This document shows positions 28,274 through 37,028 of a DNA stretch of 64,000 nucleotides, in pieces (position 1 is the first letter of the stretch; each line of letters opens with the position of its first letter). The stretch is from Peribacillus simplex. Its GTDB lineage: Bacteria > Bacillota > Bacilli > Bacillales > DSM-1321. Under the pieces are notes generated by a model. It was given only the letters and a program-made list of their open reading frames with translations, made no database searches and was not told where the DNA came from. The translations under genes were made by a program, and so were the position numbers. The stretch is from assembly GCF_030123325.1 (NCBI RefSeq), contig NZ_CP126106.1:1268001-1332000 (forward strand), in the 5' to 3' direction.

Positions 28274-29482
28274 ATGCTAACTGCGATAAAGAAGGATGGG
28301 ACATGGATTACGCTCCCTGATAAGATGCCGGCAAACGTGATTGATGAATGGAGAAAGTCAGCAGAATATTACTGTCCATGCTGCAAGATGGAAATGACCA
28401 TCAAAGCGGGAAAAGTCAGGATCCCGCATTTCGCCCATAAAAATAGTTCGTCATGCCGCGCTTCTTCAGAACCGGAATCCGCCTATCATTTAATGGGAAA
28501 AAGAAAATTGTTTCAGTGGTTTTTATCACATGGTTTTCAAGTGGATCTAGAAGCCTACCTTCCCGAAATTAAGAAAAGGGCTGATATTTTAGCTGTGATA
28601 GGAGGTAATCGCTATGCAATAGAATTTCAATGCTCAGTTATCACCGAGGTTGAATTCATGGAAAGGACAAAAGCCTATCAAAGCATAGGCATCAAGCCAA
28701 TTTGGATACTCGCTGCAAAAAGCTTGAAAAGGAAAAGTTTGTATGAATTCAGTTTATCCCGCTTCCACTGGCTCTTCGTCACCGGCAGCTTCCATCATCC
28801 TTTCCTTTGGATGTATTGCCCGGAAACCGATCATTTATCAGTATTGAAGAACCTCACTCCTTTTACCCCCAGAACCGTCTTTGCTGAATTGACAACAGCT
28901 TCTTTAAAGCTCCTTCCCCCTAGTCGGGCATTGCCCCAAAACTGCTTTCGATTCCCTTTTCTGCCTGTATGGAGATATAAACGAAATGGCTGGTCCCTCC
29001 ATCGAGTCAAAACAGCATGGAGATGCGACCCTTTTTTCGAAGGGCTATATTTACATCATATTTCACCTGCGACACTTCCAATTGAAGTGGGTGTTCCCGT
29101 CAGGGGGATGCTGTTGATCGAAACTGCCCCGATCGAATGGCAGGCATGGTTATACATGGATGTGTTTCATGAGAAAAGAACAGGGGAAAAGATTTCTATG
29201 GCTGATATTGTCCATATTTTTAGAAAGCGTTCAAAAAAAGGGGAAATAAAGTTCAGACCGTTGCCATTGCTTCATGAAAAACCCATCGAGTATCCTGTAG
29301 GTCAATATATCATGCTTTTGGAGCAATTTGGTTATCTATCAAAGCTGAAAGAAGGGGTTTTTATAGTTGAAAGGGAATTTACCCTTCCCTTCACCAGTGA
29401 TCAAGCTCAAATTTTGGAAAAAAGTTTCTATGATAAGCATAAATTGATGATGGAAAAGAGGAATATCCAGTATAATCAGTGA
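28274..29482 (+). CDS. coiA: Competence protein CoiA
   Basis: 402 residues. CoiA promotes recombination of transforming DNA and has a nuclease-like fold. The N-terminal cysteine cluster YYCPCCKMEM is followed by RIPHFAHK and then the PD-(D/E)XK-like core: RADILAV, YAIEFQCS. ATG 28274 follows GAGGAGGAG; the ATG at 28259 lies inside that ribosome site. In B. subtilis it is a ComK-activated gene; no K-box was confirmed here. Confidence 0.9.
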   Translation: MLTAIKKDGTWITLPDKMPANVIDEWRKSAEYYCPCCKMEMTIKAGKVRIPHFAHKNSSSCRASSEPESAYHLMGKRKLFQWFLSHGFQVDLEAYLPEIKKRADILAVIGGNRYAIEFQCSVITEVEFMERTKAYQSIGIKPIWILAAKSLKRKSLYEFSLSRFHWLFVTGSFHHPFLWMYCPETDHLSVLKNLTPFTPRTVFAELTTASLKLLPPSRALPQNCFRFPFLPVWRYKRNGWSLHRVKTAWRCDPFFEGLYLHHISPATLPIEVGVPVRGMLLIETAPIEWQAWLYMDVFHEKRTGEKISMADIVHIFRKRSKKGEIKFRPLPLLHEKPIEYPVGQYIMLLEQFGYLSKLKEGVFIVEREFTLPFTSDQAQILEKSFYDKHKLMMEKRNIQYNQ

Positions 29483-29672
29483 TAACATCTCTATTTATCT
29501 TGAATTCAGATGAAAGGGCAGGATTATTTTTGTTAATGGAGAAATAGTAATAAGAACTGGGAATTAAGAAAACTTTAAGAAAGAATGAACGCCGAATGAA
29601 GTATTGCAGCGTTCGATCCGGTTTAACGAGTCAGCCCGATGGCACGTTTCTATAGAATGGGGAGGAATTTTT

Positions 29673-31490
29673 ATGGCACAGGAAACAAAAGCGAATACAT
29701 TACCTTCAAGAAGTGAAATAGCTCCTGAAGATACCTGGAGACTGGAAGATATCTTCGCAACCGAGGAAGATTGGGAAGCTGCCTTCAAAGCGGTAAAAGA
29801 AGACCTCAAGAAAGCGGAGGCACATAAAGGGACGTTGGGAGAAAGCGCAGAAAGATTATTTGTGGCCCTTCAACTCCAAGATGAGGTATTCGAGAAGCTA
29901 GGGAAAGTTTATTCTTATTCACATATGCGCAATGATCAAGATACAACCAATCCTTTTTATCAAGGGATGGAGGATCGGGCAAAAGCTTTATACGCCCAAG
30001 CAGCGGCTGCGTTTTCATATATGGTTCCTGAACTATTGAGTATTGATGAAAACAAAGTGGAAGGGTTTTTGGAAGAAAAAGAAGATCTGAAATTATACAA
30101 ACATTCTTTAGAGGAAATTAATCTTCAGAGACCCCATATCTTATCTGCAGAGCAGGAAGAATTATTGGCGCAAGCATCAGAAGTACTTGATGCATCGGGC
30201 AATACTTTCGGTATGCTTAACAATGCCGATTTGAAATTCCCGACCATCAAGGATGAAGAGGGAAATGAAGTTGAAATTACTCACGGAAGGTATATCAGCT
30301 TTCTTGAGAGTGAAGATCGCCGTGTACGTGAGGAGGCATTTAAAGGGGTATACAGCAAGTATGGAGAGTTCCGTAATACATTTGCTTCAACCCTGTCAGG
30401 TGAGGTGAAAAACCACAACTTCAATGCCACGGTTAGAAAATATGATTCAGCACGCCAAGCGGCGTTAAGTAATAATAACATTCCGGAGACCGTATATGAT
30501 AATCTCGTTAAAACGGTCAATGACAACTTGCCATTACTGCACCGTTATCTTGATTTACGTAAAAAAGTACTGCAATTAGATGAACTTCATATGTATGATC
30601 TATTCACTCCTCTTGTTAAAGAAGTGAAGATGGAAGTGACATATGACGAGGCCAAGGATTATGTCCTTAAAGGTCTTGCTCCGCTTGGGGAGGACTATTT
30701 GAACGTTTTGAAAGAGGGATTTGAAAACCGTTGGGTCGATGTGCATGAAAACAAAGGGAAACGAAGCGGTGCCTATTCTTCTGGTACATATGGGACGAAT
30801 CCTTATATTTTAATGAACTGGCAAAATAACGTCAATAACTTATTCACGCTCGTTCATGAGTTTGGGCATTCGGTCCATAGCTACTATACACGTAAATATC
30901 AGCCATATCCATACGGAAATTATTCCATATTTGTAGCGGAAGTTGCATCGACTTGTAATGAAAACCTGTTGAACGATTATTTACTGAATTCAATCGAAGA
31001 TGAAAAGAAACGCATCTATTTATTGAATCATTACCTGGAAGGTTTCCGAGGCACATTGTTCCGGCAAACGATGTTTGCAGAGTTCGAACATACGATTCAT
31101 TTAAAAGCTCAAAATGGGGAAGCTTTGACAGCGGATATGCTTACTAAGGAATATTATGAGCTGAACAAGAAATACTTTGGAGAGAACGTGACCATCGATG
31201 AAGAAATCGGTTTGGAATGGGCGCGTATTCCACACTTCTACTATAATTACTATGTTTATCAATATGCAACAGGAATCAGTGCAGCAACTGCATTGAGCAA
31301 GCAAATCCTTGAAGAAGGAGAGCCTGCTGTCAAAAGGTATGTGGAGTTCTTGAAGTCAGGAAGTTCCGATTATCCGATTGAAGTGCTCAAAAAGGCGGGT
31401 GTCGATATGACAAAAGCCGAACCTGTACAAGAAGCCATGAATGTATTCGAAGAAAAATTAAATGAGTTGGAAGAGCTTTTGAATAAATAG
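29673..31490 (+). CDS. pepF: Oligoendopeptidase F
   Basis: 605-residue cytosolic M3-family zinc metallopeptidase degrading 7-17-residue peptides. HEFGHSVHS gives the HExxH zinc site at 395-399, and the third ligand is probably the Glu in VAEVASTCNE. ATG 29673 follows GGGGAGG; upstream in-frame codons lack similarity. Adjacent to coiA, as in B. subtilis (yjbG). Confidence 0.96.
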   Translation: MAQETKANTLPSRSEIAPEDTWRLEDIFATEEDWEAAFKAVKEDLKKAEAHKGTLGESAERLFVALQLQDEVFEKLGKVYSYSHMRNDQDTTNPFYQGMEDRAKALYAQAAAAFSYMVPELLSIDENKVEGFLEEKEDLKLYKHSLEEINLQRPHILSAEQEELLAQASEVLDASGNTFGMLNNADLKFPTIKDEEGNEVEITHGRYISFLESEDRRVREEAFKGVYSKYGEFRNTFASTLSGEVKNHNFNATVRKYDSARQAALSNNNIPETVYDNLVKTVNDNLPLLHRYLDLRKKVLQLDELHMYDLFTPLVKEVKMEVTYDEAKDYVLKGLAPLGEDYLNVLKEGFENRWVDVHENKGKRSGAYSSGTYGTNPYILMNWQNNVNNLFTLVHEFGHSVHSYYTRKYQPYPYGNYSIFVAEVASTCNENLLNDYLLNSIEDEKKRIYLLNHYLEGFRGTLFRQTMFAEFEHTIHLKAQNGEALTADMLTKEYYELNKKYFGENVTIDEEIGLEWARIPHFYYNYYVYQYATGISAATALSKQILEEGEPAVKRYVEFLKSGSSDYPIEVLKKAGVDMTKAEPVQEAMNVFEEKLNELEELLNK

Positions 31491-31497
31491 GATGTGG

Positions 31498-31525
31498 AAA
31501 GGACCCGAGCACTTCGGGTCCTTTT
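31498..31525 (+). terminator. Terminator after pepF
   Basis: AAAGGACCCGA-GCACT-TCGGGTCCTTTT. Confidence 0.9.
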
Positions 31526-31544
31526 CAACTTATATGAATGTCCG

Positions 31545-31709
31545 TCATAATCCTTTAAAACGATTTCTCTGATTTAAGCTATGGAGAATTATGAAGAAAA
31601 CAAAAAATAAAATAGGGGAGGTAAAATACAGAGGAATGAGGTTCATGATACCGAGCAGCTGGACAAATAGCGACCCTATCAAGAGTATGAGTAGAATAAA
31701 GCCTTTCAA
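31545..31709 (-). CDS. Small two-helix membrane protein
   Basis: 54 residues, TTG start at 31709 preceded by an almost full-length anti-16S match GGAGGTGACC. Sequence (M)KGFILLILLIGSLFVQLLG, a short turn IMNLIPLYFT, then SPILFFVFFIILHSL and a basic tail NQRNRFKGL. Two transmembrane segments. Family not recognised; convergent with pepF and upstream of the small RNA region. The ribosome site and protein-like composition make it likely real. Confidence 0.65.
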   Translation of the reverse strand: MKGFILLILLIGSLFVQLLGIMNLIPLYFTSPILFFVFFIILHSLNQRNRFKGL

Positions 31710-31827
31710 TTTGGTCACCTCCAACCTGGCAGCAGTAAAAGCTCTTCTGCGCTTTATTAGATAGTATGTTTTAAAATAAGCAGTATTCTAAGAATATGAC
31801 AATAATGTGAAGTTGCGCACAAAGTTC

Positions 31828-31857
31828 TTGCAATTAAGGTATATAATCTGCTATAGT
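31828..31857 (+). promoter_or_regulatory. Promoter of the first RoxS-like RNA
   Basis: TTGCAA (31828-31833), 18-base spacer, TATAGT (31852-31857). A perfect TATAAT at 31842-31847 has no -35 and could serve an activated promoter instead. TGTGA-N6-GCACA at 31806-31821 lies just upstream. Confidence 0.55.
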
Positions 31858-31863
31858 ACAGAT

Positions 31864-31986
31864 ATAGAAGTTATCACATCCCAAACATATACCCCTTTGT
31901 TTGTTCGTCGTGAAATTTCTCCTATCCCCTTATTCGTATAAATAGATGAAAACCCCAGCAAATTTCGTGATTTGACGGGGTTTTTC
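31864..31986 (+). ncRNA. roxS: RoxS/RsaE-type small RNA, copy 1
   Basis: Carries both C-rich signature blocks of the RoxS/RsaE family: ACCCCTTTGTTTG starting at 31891 and TTTCTCCTATCCCC at 31916-31929. A Rho-independent terminator closes it (AACCCC...GGGGTTTTT, 31949-31985). RoxS/RsaE pairs through these blocks with ribosome sites of central-metabolism mRNAs under redox/NO signals. The second block has one C-to-T change from the usual CTCCCATCCCC, and three extra bases lie between the blocks compared with copy 2. The 5' end is estimated from the promoter. Confidence 0.85.
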
Positions 31987-32079
31987 ATTTGCATGAAAAG
32001 TAAAAGGAACAAAATGATGCCGGTTGTAACAAAAGTTTTACGAAAGATTAGGAAATAAAAATAAATGATTTAATATTTT

Positions 32080-32097
32080 TTGTGATACATTTCACAA
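32080..32097. promoter_or_regulatory. Rex/Fnr-like palindrome between the two RoxS copies
   Basis: TTGTGAT-ACAT-TTCACAA: one mismatch to the Rex pattern TTGTGAA-N4-TTCACAA, and an exact TGTGA-N6-TCACA as bound by Fnr/Crp-type proteins. It is 180 bases upstream of the copy 2 promoter and downstream of the copy 1 terminator. Confidence 0.6.
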
Positions 32098-32222
32098 TTA
32101 GATTCATTCCCAAGCTTATCAGATTTCAAAAACACTTATGGATTTAAATAAAAAGGTGCTCTCATTTAGCTATATATACCAGAAACGTAAGTGAAAAATG
32201 AAAAATATATATTGTGAACAAT

Positions 32223-32239
32223 TTGTGAAATATTGCACA
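32223..32239. promoter_or_regulatory. Second, weaker Rex-like site
   Basis: TTGTGAAATATTGCACA just upstream of the copy 2 -35 box, with two mismatches in the right arm. A further half-palindrome TTGTGAACAA lies at 32212-32221. Confidence 0.4.
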
Positions 32240-32244
32240 TATAG

Positions 32245-32274
32245 TTGAAACATAATTAGGTTATCTGTTATATT
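32245..32274 (+). promoter_or_regulatory. Promoter of the second RoxS-like RNA
   Basis: TTGAAA (32245-32250), 18-base spacer, TATATT (32269-32274). Confidence 0.65.
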
Positions 32275-32279
32275 GTTTA

Positions 32280-32297
32280 TTGTGAAGTGAATCACAA
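32280..32297. promoter_or_regulatory. Rex/Fnr-like operator over the copy 2 start
   Basis: TTGTGAA-GTGA-ATCACAA, containing TGTGA-N6-TCACA. It begins 6 bases after the -10 box, so it would overlap the transcription start. This fits repression by Rex, which is known to repress roxS in B. subtilis. Confidence 0.6.
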
Positions 32298-32396
32298 ACA
32301 AACTTATACCCCTTTGTTTGATCGTGAAAAATTTCTCCCATCCCCTTATTTTCTTATAAAAAAAACCATGCAATCTTTTGATTTGCATGGTTTTTC
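32281..32396 (+). ncRNA. roxS: RoxS/RsaE-type small RNA, copy 2
   Basis: ACCCCTTTGTTTG (32308-32320) and TTTCTCCCATCCCC (32332-32345) reproduce the family core exactly. An AACCATGCAA / TTGCATGGTT terminator follows at 32364-32395. About 116 nt, close to the B. subtilis RNA. It lies next to spxH. The region upstream of the core and the terminator differ from copy 1, so the two RNAs are old duplicates or separately maintained. Confidence 0.9.
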
Positions 32397-32410
32397 CTTT
32401 TCATATATAA

Positions 32411-32439
32411 CAAAAAAGCAGTCAAATTCATGACTGCTT
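32411..32439 (-). terminator. Terminator of the yjbI-spxH unit
   Basis: AAGCAGTCA / TGACTGCTT stem overlapping the spxH stop, with a T run on the minus side. Confidence 0.85.
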
Positions 32440-33321
32440 CTTTGTATATCTCCAAAACGTTCCGTATTTAGCAGGAATTTTCTCTGCCAACTGTTTTAAA
32501 ACAAGCTTTTTCATTTCCAACTCGACGTTATTCTTATTCATATTATAAACCGTTTCAATTTCCTTTGTGGCCACTAGTTTGAAACAGCGTAAAAATTCTT
32601 CGAGAGAGGGGGGGGTTGCAGGGGCAGGAAGACCATTGAGCATATCTTCTAAAATTTGAACATATACCTCGTAAGAATAGACACCTGAAACTTTTATTCC
32701 CTCTTCTTCAATATTTTGATTGAAAAAGACAAGGGAAGGTATTTCAGTCACTTCCATTTCGCTTGTGATTTTCATGTCACATTGAAAGCCTTTGGCTGCA
32801 CTGGAAGAATTGATGTCATAAAGGAATTCCTCCACATCCAGTCCAACCATTTTGGCACATTCGGTCAAGACATCGATATTGGATATATCCTTTTTTCCTA
32901 TAAATACATATTCTTGAAGCTGCCTTAAAAAGCGAATGGCCAATTTACGCCCCTGCAATTCAGCTGCTTTTATTGCGATGGAAGCTGTATATGGAGAAGA
33001 GATTGGGTTTTCAGACCAAAGGCTCCCGTCGCAGGACATTCCCGAGCGGCTGGCTGTCTTTTCCCAAACTTGAGCAATGTTTTCATAATTTTTATTTTTC
33101 CCCATATTAAGAGAATCGATCTTACCGCTTAAAACATGGCGTAAACTGAACAATTGGCCATATTCTATCTGTAATTTCCTAATAATTGGTTCTAAGCCCC
33201 AGCATTCGGGACAAAGCGGATCAACAAAAACATAAATTTCAATTGGCTTTTTTCCTATATCATAGCAATGCTGCGTCTTGATCCAATCGGAAATATTGAA
33301 AACTGGTTTTTGTGCGCTCAA
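32428..33321 (-). CDS. spxH: ClpXP adaptor SpxH (YjbH)
   Basis: 297 residues of the DsbA-like thioredoxin superfamily. It presents Spx to ClpXP for degradation. CPEC at 37-40 (VDPLCPECWGLEP) is the expected CxxC, and EIPSLVFFN is the cis-proline region. TTG start preceded by AAAGGAG and overlapping the yjbI stop (TTGA), so the two are translationally coupled as in B. subtilis. Confidence 0.95.
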   Translation of the reverse strand: MSAQKPVFNISDWIKTQHCYDIGKKPIEIYVFVDPLCPECWGLEPIIRKLQIEYGQLFSLRHVLSGKIDSLNMGKNKNYENIAQVWEKTASRSGMSCDGSLWSENPISSPYTASIAIKAAELQGRKLAIRFLRQLQEYVFIGKKDISNIDVLTECAKMVGLDVEEFLYDINSSSAAKGFQCDMKITSEMEVTEIPSLVFFNQNIEEEGIKVSGVYSYEVYVQILEDMLNGLPAPATPPSLEEFLRCFKLVATKEIETVYNMNKNNVELEMKKLVLKQLAEKIPAKYGTFWRYTKKQS

Positions 33322-33722
33322 CTGTCTTCTCCTTTCCCGTCAGTTCCGGATGTATTGATCATATGCTGTGCCGTCAAATAGAGGCGGTGATAGAAAAACT
33401 CCCTAATCTCACCCTCAAGGCCAACTTCGTCCATAGCTAGATACATGCATGAGAGCCATGCTTTCGCACGTTCTGGTGTAATTTCAAAAGGTATATGTCG
33501 AGCCCGCAACATAGGATGGCCGTGCTCTTCGGTATATAAAGAGGGACCGCCTAAATATTGAGTCATAAATTGTTTTTGCTTACGGACCGTTTCAGTTAAA
33601 TCGTCAGGGAATATTGGCTTCAGATCCGGGTGCTGACTAACGTTGGAGTAAAACACATCAATTAATTTGTGTAATTGCCCTTCTCCAATCAATTCATATG
33701 GTGTAGGGTTCCCTTGCATCAT
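33318..33722 (-). CDS. yjbI: Truncated haemoglobin YjbI (group II)
   Basis: 134 residues, two-over-two globin: PYELIGEGQLHKLIDVFYSNV, the CD/E-helix QKQFMTQYLGGP, and the proximal His region RHIPFEITPERAKAWLSCM with the group II Trp. In B. subtilis it is encoded with yjbH and protects it from oxidation. ATG 33722 or 33719; AAAGGAG fits either. Confidence 0.94.
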   Translation of the reverse strand: MMQGNPTPYELIGEGQLHKLIDVFYSNVSQHPDLKPIFPDDLTETVRKQKQFMTQYLGGPSLYTEEHGHPMLRARHIPFEITPERAKAWLSCMYLAMDEVGLEGEIREFFYHRLYLTAQHMINTSGTDGKGEDS

Positions 33723-33918
33723 GTTGATTACTCCTTTTAAAGAAAGATGGTTGATATTTATTCATATTTTATCAATGACGTACTGATATAACAAATATAT
33801 AGCTTAAAGAAAATTTTACATCTGTAGTATGACACAGGGGAATGAGCGGAAATTACACCTTTGGGGGGGCTTTCCGATTTGTTTCTTGGGTTCGTGGAAG
33901 AAGCATATGTATACATGC

Positions 33919-33955
33919 AAAAAAAACTGACCCGTCACAAATAAACAGGGTCAGC
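33919..33955 (-). terminator. Terminator after the cwlQ locus
   Basis: On the minus strand CTGACCC...GGGTCAG is followed by eight T. Confidence 0.88.
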
Positions 33956-33960
33956 TTGCA

Positions 33961-34627
33961 TTAACTTGAAAATGTGCCATAAACTTTTTGGACATAATTC
34001 TGAGTTTCTTTAAAGGGCGGAATGCCGTTATATTTATTGACGTTTCCTGGCCCTGCATTATAAGCAGCAAGGGCAACCTGGATGTCCCTGTCATATCGTG
34101 CCATCATTTGACTTAAATATTTACTCCCGCCCATGATGTTTAGTTCTGGATCGGTTGCATCATCCACCCCAAGGCTTTTTGCAGTTGCTGGCATTAACAG
34201 CATAAGGCCAGTAGCACCCGCATAACTGGTGGCTTCAGGGTTGAAGTTCGATTCTTGTTTAATGACAGACTTAATCAGTTTTTCCAGGAGATTATAAACT
34301 GGCCGCCTGGCTGATGATGTGATCATAGTTTTTGGCGGTTTCGCTGCTGCTCTGATTGTTAGCATGGGCAGTGGATATCGGGTTGATGTTCATGGATGTT
34401 AGGCCGCCGGGTTGAAGAAAGGATTTCGTTTCCGCTTCCACATTGGATAATAAGGAACCCAATGTCTGCGAAGTGCTTTCAAGAGCATCATCCGAAACCA
34501 GTTCCGAGAGCATGTCCTGGAAAACGGATCGAGATGAATTTGTACTTGTGATGCTGCCATTTGTGAATTGCTGGATTGCCCGCAATTCCATAAACGTTTT
34601 GAAATCTTGGATTTTCAAACTCTCCAC
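33961..34627 (-). pseudogene. cwlQ: Lytic transglycosylase CwlQ (YjbJ), frameshifted
   Basis: The N-terminal part (34627 to about 34292: MESLKIQDFKTFMELRAIQQ ... NYDHIISQAASL) and the SLT domain (LIKSVIKQESNFNPEA, SYAGATGLM, NIMGGSKYL, ALAAYNAGPGNV) lie in different frames. They join at about 34285-34300, where a one-base insertion or two-base deletion in GCGGCCAGTTTAT would restore the family sequence. The catalytic Glu in KQESNF is intact, but the usual GLMQLMP reads GLMLLMP. No ribosome site serves the second half. Either a real inactivation or a sequence error. Confidence 0.8.
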
Positions 34628-34649
34628 CTCCGAATGGATTCAAACAGGG

Positions 34650-35228
34650 TTATTCCTGGAATTTGGCGCGATAAAACCTCTTAACCTTATTTTCGGTTTC
34701 CCTTACCGGAATTTGAAGGGTTTCAAGGAGGGTCAGGAAGTTTTTTTTCCCGGCCATTGCATCCGTCACTTCATATTCAAGCTCAAAGTCTTCCTGATTC
34801 AAATACGAACTATGATCTAAAACAAGTAACCCCTCTTTGTAAGGAAATTCAAGACGGTCTGTCTTTAGTGTCCCAAAGCAGGTAAAATCTTTTGGATCAA
34901 TGCCGCATTCGAGGATAAGATGTTGGATCTCGCCATCAGGGAATGTGTTATGATTCAGAAATGCATATGCGGTTTCTTCAGGAATAGCTTGATTCGTTTC
35001 CAATAATCCTTCTGTCGCGGGCTGTTTTAAAGTCAGCTCGAAACGCCCGTTTTTCTCCCGGATCCTAAGCGCAGAATCTTGATTTTTCAAAGTGAATCCG
35101 AGTGTATCGAAATAATGATTTTTCTGTGTTTTAAAGTTCGATGCCCCGAGATGAAAGTATTCGATCAGTTGACGAAATTCTTTTTCGCTTAAAAGGTTTT
35201 TAAATTCAATTTCAATATGCTGGTTCAT
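34650..35228 (-). CDS. yjbK: CYTH-domain protein YjbK
   Basis: 192 residues. The CYTH signature EIEFKN is at the N-terminus, followed by Arg/Lys-rich strands ALRIREKNGRFELTLKQP and ELEYEV. CYTH proteins are metal-dependent phosphatases or cyclases acting on triphosphates or polyphosphate. Start ATG 35228 follows AAAGGA; the ATG three codons earlier is within the ribosome site. Divergent from yjbM, as in B. subtilis. Confidence 0.9.
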   Translation of the reverse strand: MNQHIEIEFKNLLSEKEFRQLIEYFHLGASNFKTQKNHYFDTLGFTLKNQDSALRIREKNGRFELTLKQPATEGLLETNQAIPEETAYAFLNHNTFPDGEIQHLILECGIDPKDFTCFGTLKTDRLEFPYKEGLLVLDHSSYLNQEDFELEYEVTDAMAGKKNFLTLLETLQIPVRETENKVKRFYRAKFQE

Positions 35229-35545
35229 GTGTTCCATCCTTTCTGGCTGATTCTTAGGTTAATCATATAAGAACCATTCCAGCTGTCAAATTGAATTCAA
35301 TAATTTTTTGCTATTGTACTTGAATATTTAGGAATCAATTGCAGGATATGATAAAATATAAACGTTGAGCACGAAAATGGATTATCGTATATATAGAAAT
35401 TTAATACATACTTATGCTAGAAAAAGATTTAATAGGATCCAGTGGTGAAATGGCTTAAAGTCATGTGACTGCTGGATTTAGGAGAGCGCTCTGCCCATAC
35501 CAGAGTTGAACAGGCGCTTTTTAGATAGATATAGGTGGTGTGGCA
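35229..35545. other. Divergent yjbK/yjbM intergenic region with a structured leader
   Basis: ATCCAG (35437-35442) pairs with CTGGAT (35472-35477). Downstream AGCG, CTCTG-CCCATAC-CAGAG and CGCT nest into a second hairpin (35485-35518) ending in TTTTTA just before the yjbM ribosome site. This could be a leader with a conditional terminator, or a small RNA; I do not recognise a known riboswitch class. Confidence 0.45.
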
Positions 35546-36166
35546 ATGGAGAGTTGGGACGATTTCTTGGCGCCTTATACTCAGGCTGTCGAAGAATTAA
35601 AGGTTAAGCTAAAGGGATTAAGGAAACAGTTTGAGAGAGAGAATATTCACTCGCCGATCGAATTTGTAACAGGCAGGGTAAAGCCGATTGTCAGCATTTT
35701 GGATAAGGCGAGCCTGAAGGATATCCCCATTGATAAATTGGGAACTGAAATTCAGGATATTGCAGGGCTTCGCATGATGTGCCAGTTCGTGGATGATATC
35801 GAACAGGTAGTTGAACTATTACGAGGTCGCAATGACTTCGAGATAGTCGAGGAGAGGAATTATATTTCCCATAAAAAAGCAAGCGGCTATCGTTCTTATC
35901 ATGTTGTAATCCGCTATCCGGTCCAGACGATCCATGGCGAAAAGAATATTCTGGCCGAAATACAAATCAGGACTCTTGCGATGAATTTTTGGGCGACGAT
36001 TGAACATTCTTTAAATTATAAATATAAAGGCATTTTCCCGGAAGATATCCAACTGCGACTCAAACGTGCAGCGGAAGCGGCCTTCCTGCTTGATGCAGAG
36101 ATGTCGCAAATCCGTACGGAAATCCAGGAAGCACAGCGTCTTTTTTCCAGGAAGAAAGATTCTTGA
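35546..36166 (+). CDS. yjbM: Small alarmone synthetase YjbM (SasB/RelQ)
   Basis: 206 residues, single-domain (p)ppGpp synthetase without hydrolase domain. Visible are VTGRVKPIVSILDKA, DIAGLRMMCQFVDDI, SGYRSYHVVIRYP and EIQIRTLAMNFWATIEHSLNYK. ATG 35546 follows AGGTGG; the GTG two codons earlier is less likely. First gene of the yjbM-nadK-yjbO unit. Confidence 0.95.
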   Translation: MESWDDFLAPYTQAVEELKVKLKGLRKQFERENIHSPIEFVTGRVKPIVSILDKASLKDIPIDKLGTEIQDIAGLRMMCQFVDDIEQVVELLRGRNDFEIVEERNYISHKKASGYRSYHVVIRYPVQTIHGEKNILAEIQIRTLAMNFWATIEHSLNYKYKGIFPEDIQLRLKRAAEAAFLLDAEMSQIRTEIQEAQRLFSRKKDS

Positions 36167-36216
36167 ACGCATAAATGGGCAAACGAAAAGAAATCTAATT
36201 TGTGAGGTGGGATTAC

Positions 36217-37011
36217 ATGAAATTTGCGATTACGTCAAAAGGAGATGCGAAATCGAATACTTTAATGCAAAGGATGCGAACATATCTTCAGGACTTTCAC
36301 TTGGAATATGACGAAGATAAGCCGGATATTGTCATTTCTGTCGGTGGTGATGGCACTTTGTTATATGCTTTTCACCGTTATAAGAATCGATTGGATAAAA
36401 CCGCCTTTGTCGGTGTACATACAGGACATCTTGGTTTTTATGCAGATTGGACCCCTGATGAAATTGAAAAATTGGTGATAGCTTTAGCGAAAACCCCATT
36501 TCAAATAGTGGAATATCCACTGCTCGAAACGATTGTCCGTTATCAGCATGGAGGACGGGAAGCCAGATTTTTGGCTTTGAATGAATCGACGGTCAAAAGT
36601 GTGGAAGGGACGCTCGTCATGGACGTTGAAATACGCGGCCAGCATTTCGAGACATTCCGTGGAGATGGTTTATGCATTGCGACGCCATCTGGAAGCACGG
36701 CGTATAATAAGGCGCTTGGCGGGGCCATCGTCCATCCATCAATCGATGCCATCCAGATCACCGAATTGGCATCCATTAATAACCGGGTGTTTAGGACGGT
36801 AGGATCTCCACTTCTGCTGCCGGCACATCATACGTGTATGTTCAGACCGGTCAATGCGGTCAATTTTCAAATTACGGTCGACCATTTGTCCTTGCTTCAG
36901 GAGAATGTAAAGTCGATACAGTGCCGAGTGGCAGATGAAAAGATCCGATTTGCCAGGTTCCGCCCTTTTCCTTTCTGGAAAAGAGTACATGATTCATTTA
37001 TTGCTAATTAA
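36217..37011 (+). CDS. nadK: NAD kinase
   Basis: 264 residues, phosphorylates NAD to NADP. GGDGT in ISVGGDGTLLYAFH and the conserved TPSGSTAYNKALGGAIVHP are present. ATG 36217 follows GTGAGGTGGG. It lies between yjbM and yjbO in one direction, as B. subtilis ppnKA. Confidence 0.97.
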   Translation: MKFAITSKGDAKSNTLMQRMRTYLQDFHLEYDEDKPDIVISVGGDGTLLYAFHRYKNRLDKTAFVGVHTGHLGFYADWTPDEIEKLVIALAKTPFQIVEYPLLETIVRYQHGGREARFLALNESTVKSVEGTLVMDVEIRGQHFETFRGDGLCIATPSGSTAYNKALGGAIVHPSIDAIQITELASINNRVFRTVGSPLLLPAHHTCMFRPVNAVNFQITVDHLSLLQENVKSIQCRVADEKIRFARFRPFPFWKRVHDSFIAN

Positions 37012-37028
37012 GGAGATAGATTCACCTC

